Shown: positions 1 through 5,798 of the stretch, piece after piece
How positions within the stretch are numbered: the first letter of the stretch is position 1
Layout of the letters: each line of letters begins with the position of its first letter
Source of the DNA: RH-AL1 sp964247745
GTDB lineage: Bacteria > Pseudomonadota > Alphaproteobacteria > Rhizobiales > Beijerinckiaceae
Assembly (NCBI GenBank): GCA_964247745.1
Contig: CAXTVT010000098.1
Coordinates: forward strand, 1-10,474
DNA length: 10,474 bases
Direction: 5' to 3'
Position numbers and translations under genes: made by a program
The notes under the pieces: generated by a model
Database searches by the model: none
Told to the model about the DNA's origin: nothing
The model's input: the letters and a program-made list of their open reading frames with translations, nothing else

Positions 1-1329
<1,329 letters not shown>

Positions 1330-1337
<8 letters not shown>

Positions 1338-1986
1338 GGCGCTCGCCGCCGGGGTCGGCGTCGAACTGCACGAGCAGTTCACCGAGGTGCGCCAGCAGCG
1401 CCATGCCGCGACGCTCGGCATGTGGTCGTGGCTGCTGACCGAACTGCTGCTGTTTGCGGGACTGTTCCTCATCGCGCTGATCCTGCGCATCCTGCACCCG
1501 GCCTCGGTGCAGAACGCCACGCGCCATCTCGAATTCTGGATCGGCTGCGCCAACACGGTGATCCTGATCGTCTCGAGCCTGACGATGTCGGGCGCGATCA
1601 TGACCTCGCGCCTCGGCCTGCAGCGGCTGATGGTGTGGTGCATGTACGCCACGGCGGCGCTGGGCACGGCGTTCCTCGTGCTCAAGGGCTACGAGTGGTA
1701 CAAGGACTATCTCGATCATCTCGTGCCGTTCATGGCGCGGCCCTACGATCTCGCCGGCGATCCGACCTCGATCCTCTACGTCGACCTCTACTACGTCGCC
1801 ACCGCGCTGCACGGCTTCCACCTGCTGACCGGGGTCAGCATCCTGATGGTGCTGGCGATCCAGGCCCGCGCGCCCGGCTATCTCTCCCGCCACCAGAACC
1901 GCATCGAGGTCTACGGCCTGTACTGGCACTTCATCGACCTGATGTGGATCATGGTCTGGACCATCATCTACGTGATGAACCGATGA
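1330..1986 (+). CDS. ctaE: Cytochrome c oxidase subunit III
   Basis: This 218-residue membrane protein is subunit III of the oxidase, which stabilises subunit I and supports proton uptake. The family signatures appear in order: LGMWSWLLTELLLFAGLF near residues 29-46 (the conserved LGMW...TE helix), KGYEWYKD near 118-125, ALHGFHLLTG near 158-167 and the C-terminal YGLYWHFIDLMWIMVW segment. Five hydrophobic helices are visible, so it is the short form lacking the first two helices of the mitochondrial-type seven-helix protein, as is common in caa3-type enzymes. The start is GTG at 1330, inside the last codons of subunit I, with only a weak upstream AGG. This suggests translational coupling. The stop (TGA) overlaps an ATG in ATGA. 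Identity is secure; the exact start is moderately so. Confidence 0.94.
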
Positions 1987-1994
1987 GCGCCGGC

Positions 1995-2001
1995 AAAGGA
2001 G
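1995..2001 (+). promoter_or_regulatory. Ribosome binding site for subunit IV start
   Basis: AAAGGAG lies 8 bases before the ATG at 2010. No comparable site precedes the ATG at 1983, so this site decides the start in favour of 2010, although reinitiation at the ATGA overlap cannot be excluded. Confidence 0.6.
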
Positions 2002-2009
2002 CGAGCGGC

Positions 2010-2312
2010 ATGGATGCCGAGGTGACGGCCGAGCAGAGGCGCGAGCTGATGCATCGCATGCGCGAGCCGCTGCTGACCTTCGCCGGCCTGCTCGGGCTGC
2101 TGACGCTGAACGCGATCACCGGCTGGTTCCAGTTCTTCCTCCACACCTGGGGCCTGAACCTCGGCGTGCTCGTGATCATGATCGTCGTGGTGCTGCTGTT
2201 CTCGATGGAGGTCGTCAAGGACCCGCCGCTGGTGCGCTTCTTCTCGGCGCTCGGCTTCTGCTGGGTCGGCATCCTCTTCGCGATGGTGCTGATCGACTAC
2301 GTCACGCGCTGA
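2010..2312 (+). CDS. Cytochrome c oxidase subunit IV-like small membrane protein
   Basis: This is a small, three-helix membrane protein in the position of subunit IV of a caa3-type oxidase, directly after subunit III. The helices run roughly from FAGLLGLLTLNAITGWFQFF, then LGVLVIMIVVVLLFSMEVV, to FFSALGFCWVGILFAMVLIDY at the C-terminus. The order of helices and the short charged N-terminus fit the prokaryotic subunit IV family, but sequence conservation there is weak, so position is the main evidence. Two starts are possible. The ATG at 1983 overlaps the subunit III stop as ATGA and gives 109 residues. The ATG at 2010 gives 100 residues and has a clear AAAGGAG at 1995-2001 with an 8-base spacer, so I prefer 2010. 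Confidence 0.8.
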   Translation: MDAEVTAEQRRELMHRMREPLLTFAGLLGLLTLNAITGWFQFFLHTWGLNLGVLVIMIVVVLLFSMEVVKDPPLVRFFSALGFCWVGILFAMVLIDYVTR

Positions 2313-2334
2313 CTCGACGTTCTCGACTTCTGCA

Positions 2335-2379
2335 CGCACCGCTAGGTGCGGCTGCGATAGACTAAGCCGCCTGCTATCG
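2335..2379 (+). terminator. Possible hairpin terminator region after the oxidase operon
   Basis: Just after the subunit IV stop there is a perfect 6-bp hairpin, CGCACC(2335-2340)-GCTA-GGTGCG(2345-2350). Two alternative stems overlap it: GCGGCT(2348-2353)/AGCCGC(2365-2370) and CGATAG(2355-2360)/CTATCG(2374-2379). There is no T-run, so intrinsic termination is only possible. The site lies between convergent genes. Confidence 0.35.
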
Positions 2380-2396
2380 AACGGGACTTGTACCTG

Positions 2397-2753
2397 TCAC
2401 ATCGAGACATGGTATAAACTATATACTTCCATGATCAGCCCACCAGCACAAAATAGTAGTCCTGTTATGCAAAGCATACGCGTAATTCGATTGAATTTTA
2501 CCGGATCGTCATTGCGGTAGCTGGTGTTAAACCGCCCTCGCGCTAATCCAGAGATTTCGTTATATCTGGCTTCCGCAAAAGCAAACAATCCTAGAAACAA
2601 AACTATTTCTTCGAGATAACGAAAGCGTGCCCGAACGACGACGTCGATATAGCATAGCAGACCCAGCATGAGCAGGGCTGAATAGAAAACAAATGCTGCC
2701 TGCCAGCTTGGCATCGGCGTCCGCAGACATTCCAGATGGGTCTTGCGCGTCAT
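2397..2753 (-). CDS. Hypothetical small membrane protein in a low-GC island
   Basis: I do not recognise this 118-residue protein. Three hydrophobic segments are visible: about 17-40 (SWQAAFVFYSALLMLGLLCY...), about 47-62 (LEEIVLFLGLFAFAEA) and about 91-112 (TRMLCITGLLFCAGGLIMEV). Basic residues at the N-terminus and in the loop at 64-89 suggest a small inner-membrane protein. Base composition sets it apart: in a 60-base sample near 2401 I count about 38% GC, against clearly GC-rich flanks, and the codons lack the G/C third-position bias of the neighbours. That suggests recent transfer. The gene is convergent with the oxidase operon and downstream of oxyR on the same strand. No convincing ribosome binding site is visible; ATG codons at 2753 and 2714 are both possible starts. 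It may be a real acquired gene or a chance frame, but the clean helices favour a gene. Confidence 0.55.
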   Translation of the reverse strand: MTRKTHLECLRTPMPSWQAAFVFYSALLMLGLLCYIDVVVRARFRYLEEIVLFLGLFAFAEARYNEISGLARGRFNTSYRNDDPVKFNRITRMLCITGLLFCAGGLIMEVYSLYHVSM

Positions 2754-2797
2754 CTGATCGAGCTCTCTTACGCCATCTGCAAATCTCGAAGGTTGCT

Positions 2798-2814
2798 TGA
2801 TCCTAGCGGGATCA
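2798..2814 (-). terminator. Small hairpin downstream of oxyR
   Basis: TGATCC(2798-2803)-TAGCG-GGATCA(2809-2814) forms a perfect 6-bp stem with a 5-base loop, about 15 bases past the oxyR stop on the minus strand. No T-run follows on that strand, so a terminator role is weakly supported. Confidence 0.3.
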
Positions 2815-2828
2815 TGGCCGCCATAGGT

Positions 2829-3773
2829 TTAAAAGTCGACGCCCTCGCGCCCCCAGGCGAGCCGCACCTGCGCCTCCCAGGCGCGCGTCAGCACGTCGGC
2901 CATCAGCTCGAACTCGGCGGCCCGGGGCGAACTCGGCCGCCAGGCCAGCGCGATCTCGCGGGCGGCGTGGCGCCCGTCGAGCGGCCGGGCCTGCACCGGC
3001 GTGCCGGCCAGGATGCCGCCCATGATCGCCATCTCCGGCACCAGCGTCAGGCCGAGCCGGTTCGCGACCATCTGCACCAGCGTGTGCAGCGAGGTGCCGA
3101 TATGGTCGGCATCGGCGCGCAGTTCGGGCCGGCCGCAGGCGGTCAGCGCCTGGCCGCGCAGGCAATGGCCGTCCTCGAGCACCAGCAGGCGGGTGTCGTC
3201 GATCGCCTCGGGTGGCACGAAGGGGACGCGTCCGTCGAACTCAGCGGGATGGAAGGCGAGGTACAGCGGGTCGCGAAACAGAACCCGCGTCGCGGCGTCG
3301 CCGCAGGGGTAGGGAAGAGCGAGCAGCACGCAGTCGAGCTGACCGCGGGCCAGGGCCTCGCAGGCGGTGGCAGTCAGGTCCTCGCGCAGGTAGAGTTTCA
3401 GGTCCGGAAATCCGGTGCGCAGCTCCGGCAGAAGCCGTGGCAGCAGGAATGGCGCGATGGTCGGAATGACGCCGAGCCGCAACTCCCCCGCGAGCGGTCG
3501 GCTCGCGGAGGCGATGGCGAGCTTCGCGAGTTCGTCGGCCTCGCGCAGCACGATGTAGGCCTTGGCGACGATGCGCTCGCCGAGCGGGGTGAAGCGCATG
3601 ACCCGCGCCGTGCGTTCGACCAGCACGGTGCCGAGCAGCGTCTCCAGCTCGCGCAGCCCGGCCGACAGGGTGGATTGCGTGACGTTGACCGCCTCGGCGG
3701 CGCGGCCGAAATGGCCGTGCTGGTGCAGCGCGGTGAGATATTGAAGCTGCTTCAGCGTCGGCAGGAACGTCAT
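2829..3773 (-). CDS. oxyR: Hydrogen peroxide-sensing LysR-type regulator OxyR
   Basis: This 314-residue LysR-family regulator matches OxyR, the cytosolic peroxide sensor that activates antioxidant genes. The N-terminal winged helix-turn-helix spans about 6-65 (LKQLQYLTALHQHGHFGRAA, then VTQSTLSAGLRELE), and the effector domain covers about 95-300. The redox cysteines are both present: DGHCLRGQALTAC places C204 and C213 nine residues apart, as C199 and C208 are in E. coli OxyR. H203, T105 of IPTIAPFLLP and T134 match the E. coli residues H198, T100 and T129 that handle peroxide. The ATG at 3773 gives an N-terminus like other OxyR proteins; the frame runs further upstream, but across the pqqA gene, so longer versions are rejected. 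No strong ribosome binding site is visible. The gene is divergent from pqqA with a 177-base shared control region. Typical length is about 305 residues, so this copy is complete. Confidence 0.93.
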   Translation of the reverse strand: MTFLPTLKQLQYLTALHQHGHFGRAAEAVNVTQSTLSAGLRELETLLGTVLVERTARVMRFTPLGERIVAKAYIVLREADELAKLAIASASRPLAGELRLGVIPTIAPFLLPRLLPELRTGFPDLKLYLREDLTATACEALARGQLDCVLLALPYPCGDAATRVLFRDPLYLAFHPAEFDGRVPFVPPEAIDDTRLLVLEDGHCLRGQALTACGRPELRADADHIGTSLHTLVQMVANRLGLTLVPEMAIMGGILAGTPVQARPLDGRHAAREIALAWRPSSPRAAEFELMADVLTRAWEAQVRLAWGREGVDF

Positions 3774-3818
3774 GCCGGCTTTGAAGCGGCTCGCATCAAG
3801 TGACGCAATCGCACGTTC

Positions 3819-3849
3819 GGCCGATATCGATCGAACCGCTCGATCGGCC
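3819..3849. promoter_or_regulatory. Nested inverted repeat between oxyR and pqqA, candidate operator
   Basis: The divergent intergenic region holds a perfect 7-bp inverted repeat, CGATCGA(3828-3834)-ACCGC-TCGATCG(3840-3846). It lies inside a wider dyad GGCCGAT(3819-3825)...ATCGGCC(3843-3849). LysR-family regulators bind dyads of T-N11-A type near their own promoters, so this is a candidate OxyR site. It does not match the E. coli OxyR consensus closely, and assignment is inference. Confidence 0.4.
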
Positions 3850-3854
3850 CCATT

Positions 3855-3864
3855 GAAACGTTTC
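3855..3864. promoter_or_regulatory. Perfect palindrome GAAACGTTTC in the oxyR-pqqA intergenic region
   Basis: GAAACGTTTC is self-complementary over 10 bases and AT-richer than its surroundings. It lies about 90 bases before the pqqA start, near a possible TTGTAC (3866-3871) -35-like element. It could be a second operator or part of a promoter; no factor can be named. Confidence 0.3.
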
Positions 3865-3938
3865 GTTGTACCTTTTGCGGGGGTCGGCGCATTAGACCTG
3901 CGACTACCGAGAACGGTGGCGAAACAAGAACATCGACC

Positions 3939-3944
3939 GAGGAG
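3939..3944 (+). promoter_or_regulatory. Ribosome binding site of pqqA
   Basis: GAGGAG is followed by a 6-base spacer (ATCATC) and the ATG at 3951. This is one of the better Shine-Dalgarno sites in the window and supports translation of the short pqqA frame. Confidence 0.8.
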
Positions 3945-3950
3945 ATCATC

Positions 3951-4118
3951 ATGAGCTGGGTTGCACCGTCCGTTTCCGAAATCTGCGTTGGCATGGAAGT
4001 CACGAGCTACGAGTCGGCCGATGCCGGCACGCTGTGGCACGCCCCGCAGGTTGCCGAAATCTGCGTCGGCATGGAAGTCACGAGCTACGAGTCGGCCGAC
4101 GCCGGCGTCGAGTTCTAA
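3951..4118 (+). CDS. pqqA: PQQ precursor peptide PqqA with two tandem cores
   Basis: This 55-residue peptide is a PqqA-type precursor of the cofactor pyrroloquinoline quinone. In the known pathway PqqD binds PqqA, the radical SAM enzyme PqqE joins the Glu and Tyr of an E-x3-Y motif, and later enzymes finish PQQ. Residues 1-26 are a normal PqqA: W3, AP at 5-6, then EICVGMEVTSYESA from 10, with E16 and Y20 as the cross-linked pair. Residues 29-52 repeat the whole module (W29, AP 31-32, E42, Y46) with 21 of 24 residues identical. Usual PqqA proteins are about 22-30 residues with one core, so this is double length. GAGGAG precedes the ATG and a strong terminator lies 28 bases after the stop. No pqqB, C, D or E is in the window, so the gene stands alone, divergent from oxyR. 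Identity is very secure; that both cores are used is inference. Confidence 0.93.
   Translation: MSWVAPSVSEICVGMEVTSYESADAGTLWHAPQVAEICVGMEVTSYESADAGVEF
3957..4028 (+). repeat. PqqA module repeat, copy 1
   Basis: This 72-base unit encodes residues 3-26 of PqqA. It matches copy 2 (4035-4106) at 62 of 72 bases, with a period of 78 bases. From the codon for E10 onward (3978-4028) it differs from copy 2 at two bases only, both silent (GTT/GTC for Val, GAT/GAC for Asp). Confidence 0.95.
4035..4106 (+). repeat. PqqA module repeat, copy 2
   Basis: This is the second 72-base unit, encoding residues 29-52. Differences from copy 1 are concentrated in the leader part (HAPQVA against VAPSVS); the part from E36 to G52 is identical in protein to copy 1. 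Residues T27-L28 join the two modules and VEF forms the tail. Confidence 0.95.
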
Positions 4119-4145
4119 GAAGCCTTTTCGACCGTCAGGTCGGGC

Positions 4146-4179
4146 AAGCGGCGGTCCCTTGGGGCCGCCGCTTTCGTTT
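4146..4179 (+). terminator. Intrinsic terminator of pqqA
   Basis: AAGCGGCGG (4146-4154) pairs perfectly over 9 bp with CCGCCGCTT (4165-4173). The inner bases TCCC/GGGG can extend the stem, and TTTCGTTT follows. It starts 28 bases after the pqqA stop, so pqqA is probably transcribed as a short single-gene message. Confidence 0.78.
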
Positions 4180-4220
4180 GTGCGGTGATCCAAGTTCTAC
4201 GGGCTGCAAAGCGGCCGAAT

Positions 4221-4272
4221 TCCTCTCCGCTCGCGAACGGGGTGGCGCGAAGCGTCAGACGAGGTGTCGCCC
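4221..4272. repeat. Degenerate copy of a dispersed palindromic repeat
   Basis: The segment with CTCTCCGCTCGCGAACGGGG and then GGTGGCGCGAAGCG resembles the CTCTCCCGCTTGCGGGAGAG/GGTGGCGCGAAGCGCC repeat often seen between genes in Hyphomicrobiales, with several changes. The resemblance is from memory and would need a genome-wide count. Confidence 0.4.
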
Positions 4273-4319
4273 ATTGTCGGCGATGTCGAGGCCTCGGGCG
4301 GAAGCTGCCAAATGTCACG

Positions 4320-4366
4320 ACCCCTCATCCGCCTTCGGGCACCTTCTCCCGCAGGGGGAGAAGGAC
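4320..4366. repeat. Dispersed hairpin repeat (CCTTCTCCC/GGGAGAAGG type)
   Basis: CCCCTCATCCGCCTTCGGGC is followed by a perfect 9-bp hairpin, CCTTCTCCC(4342-4350)-GCAGG-GGGAGAAGG(4356-4364). This is a familiar intergenic repeat form in alphaproteobacterial genomes, of the REP-like, non-coding kind. Confidence 0.65.
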
Positions 4367-4401
4367 GTCGGATCGCGAGCGGATCGATCCGGAAGCCGTC
4401 C

Positions 4402-4478
4402 TTGCGAGCGAAGCGAAGCAATCCAGGGGCGGCGTGACCTCTCTCGGAGCCCTCGGTTGCTTCGCCTCCGGCTCGCAA
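4402..4478. repeat. Long imperfect inverted repeat (TTGCGAGCGAAGCGAAGCAA type)
   Basis: TTGCGAGCGAAGCGAAGCAA (4402-4421) and TTGCTTCGCCTCCGGCTCGCAA (4457-4478) are inverted copies with a few mismatches, separated by about 35 bases. This looks like the widespread 'TTGCGAGCGAAGCGAAGCAATCC' palindromic repeat. It lies just downstream of cutA and could also stop or protect that transcript. Confidence 0.6.
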
Positions 4479-4512
4479 GCACGGACCGCATCCATCGACC
4501 AGGCCCTGGCCG

Positions 4513-4821
4513 TTACGCCTCTCTCAGCCACGCCAGATACGGCTCCGACCCGGCGGCGATCGCCACCATCACGATCTCCGGTACGTCGTAGCCATGGCGC
4601 GCCCGGATCGCCTCCGCCACGGCGGAGAAATCCGCCGCCGCGATCTTGCAATCGAGCCGGTGCTCGGCCGCCTCCTCGAGACGGCCCTGCCAGCGGTACA
4701 GGCTCGCCACCGGCGTGATCTGCACGCAGGCGGCGAGCCGCGCCTCGACCAGGGCCCGCGCCATCGCGCGCGCTTCGCCGTCCGACGAGACCGTCGTCGT
4801 CACGATCGCGAAGCCGGTCAC
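4513..4821 (-). CDS. cutA: Divalent cation tolerance protein CutA
   Basis: This 102-residue protein has the CutA1 family layout, a small trimeric ferredoxin-like fold linked to copper and other divalent cation tolerance; its exact role is unsettled. The start is FAIVTTTVSSDGEARAMARA, followed by LAACVQITPVASLYRWQGRLEE (the family's ACV...YRWQG...E segment, about 30-50) and the C-terminal VPEIVMVAI...YLAWL. The conserved Cys is C32. The length is normal, so the gene is complete. It starts with GTG at 4821, which overlaps the TGA of the upstream cyclase gene as GTGA. This indicates translational coupling in a two-gene operon. No signal peptide is visible, so it is cytosolic. Confidence 0.92.
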   Translation of the reverse strand: MTGFAIVTTTVSSDGEARAMARALVEARLAACVQITPVASLYRWQGRLEEAAEHRLDCKIAAADFSAVAEAIRARHGYDVPEIVMVAIAAGSEPYLAWLREA

Positions 4822-5627
4822 GGCAGCACGGCGTAGACGCGGGCGGGGAAGCCCAGGCCGCGCTCGGGCTTGGGCCAGGCCGCCACCAGCACGGCGCCGG
4901 TCGCCGGCACCTTGTCGAGCCCGGTCATGACCTCGATCTGCCAGTGCTGGTGGCCGAGAACGTAGCGCTCGGAGGTCATCTCCGGCGTGGCATCCGTGTC
5001 CATCGCCTCGTGGCCGATGGCGATGATGCCGCGCTGCTCGAACAGGATCTTCAGCGTGTCGGCCCGCCACGCCGGGAAAGGCGTGCGCCCGAAGCGCGCG
5101 GGATCGTCCCAATCCTTGGAGAGGTCGGTGCGCAGCGCGACGAAGGCGCCCTTCGGCACGGGGCCGTGCTGTCTCTCCCAGGCGGCGAGATCGTCGGGCG
5201 AGAAGGCATGGGCCGGTTCGGTCGCGAGATAGGGCGTGTCGTCGAGCACCACGAGCGGCAGGATCAGCTCGTCGAGCGGAATCTCGTCGAGGTACCGGCC
5301 GTCCGGCGCGAAATGCGCCGGGGCGTCGACATGCGTGCCGTATTGCCCGACCATTGCGTAATAGGTGGCGCGAAACCCGTCGTGGGCGATCGTGTAGGCC
5401 TCCAGTGTCTTGGGATCGACGGCGGGCGTGAACCGCGCCTGCCCGAAGCCGGACCACACCGGGGACTTGGGCCCGAAGACGTGGGTAAGATCGACCTTGG
5501 GATGGGCCTGGAGCACGGCGAGGGCCTGGGCGAGGCTCGGCGCGGCCGGCCGCGCCTCCTGCCCTCGGGCCGGGGCCGCGACGAGCAGGGCGAGCGCGCC
5601 GACGAGGCGCGGCAGCTTGGCGGACAT
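4818..5627 (-). CDS. Exported cyclase-family metal-dependent hydrolase
   Basis: This 269-residue protein belongs to the cyclase family (PF04199 type), which includes kynurenine formamidase and other metal-dependent amide or ester hydrolases. The motif YGTHVDAPAHF at 96-106 supplies H99, D101 and H105 as likely metal ligands. DLTHVFGPKSPVW at 46-58 is the usual first strand, and the HQHWQIEVMTGL segment near 226-237 holds a further conserved acidic residue. The N-terminus (MSAKLPRLVGALALLVAAPARGQ) is a typical signal peptide, so it probably works in the periplasm; the substrate is unknown. The ATG at 5627 is chosen because GGAGGT (5632-5637) lies just upstream; an in-frame start at 5726 would bury the signal peptide. 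The gene is followed by cutA with a 4-base overlap and is divergent from the chemoreceptor gene. Confidence 0.88.
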   Translation of the reverse strand: MSAKLPRLVGALALLVAAPARGQEARPAAPSLAQALAVLQAHPKVDLTHVFGPKSPVWSGFGQARFTPAVDPKTLEAYTIAHDGFRATYYAMVGQYGTHVDAPAHFAPDGRYLDEIPLDELILPLVVLDDTPYLATEPAHAFSPDDLAAWERQHGPVPKGAFVALRTDLSKDWDDPARFGRTPFPAWRADTLKILFEQRGIIAIGHEAMDTDATPEMTSERYVLGHQHWQIEVMTGLDKVPATGAVLVAAWPKPERGLGFPARVYAVLP

Positions 5628-5631
5628 GGAC

Positions 5632-5637
5632 ACCTCC
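5632..5637 (-). promoter_or_regulatory. Ribosome binding site of the cyclase gene
   Basis: On the minus strand GGAGGT lies 4 bases before the ATG at 5627. It settles the start in favour of the version beginning with the signal peptide. Confidence 0.7.
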
Positions 5638-5798
5638 GGGATCGCGCCCGAGAGGAGCCGTTTCGGCGACGCCTTGCAAGGGCGCCGCGTCCATCGGACG
5701 AGGCGGCCGACATGGTCGAAAGACACGTCATGCGAGCGGAAGACCCCTTCTGCATTTCTTCATCATTGAATGTCCAAATCGATCGAAAGGCGGTGGAC

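Larger units (their letters stand above)
4180..4512. other. Gene-free stretch filled by palindromic repeats
   Basis: No frame here has a recognisable protein or ribosome binding site. The stretch lies between the pqqA terminator and the 3' end of cutA and contains at least three sequences that look like dispersed intergenic repeats, listed separately. Confidence 0.6.

Noticed and set aside
3981..4106. The tandem repeat in pqqA read as a possible non-coding direct repeat
   Set aside because: The period of 78 bases keeps frame, third-base differences are silent, and the protein is plainly PqqA.
3774..4193. In-frame N-terminal extension of oxyR to position 4193 (454 residues)
   Set aside because: It runs antisense through pqqA and its terminator, and OxyR proteins begin as the version starting at 3773 does.
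4402..4478. Possible CRISPR or IS end from the repeated GCGAAGC units
   Set aside because: There are only two inverted arms and no regular spacers or transposase; the form fits dispersed intergenic repeats.
5778..5787. ATCGATCGAA shared with the oxyR-pqqA control region as a common operator
   Set aside because: Only 10 bases are shared, and the matching inverted arm is absent before the chemoreceptor gene; chance is likely in this composition.
4944..5798. In-frame N-terminal extension of the chemoreceptor (889 residues)
   Set aside because: It is antisense to the cyclase gene, whose signal peptide, motif and ribosome binding site are clear; the ATG at 5799 has its own AAAGG.
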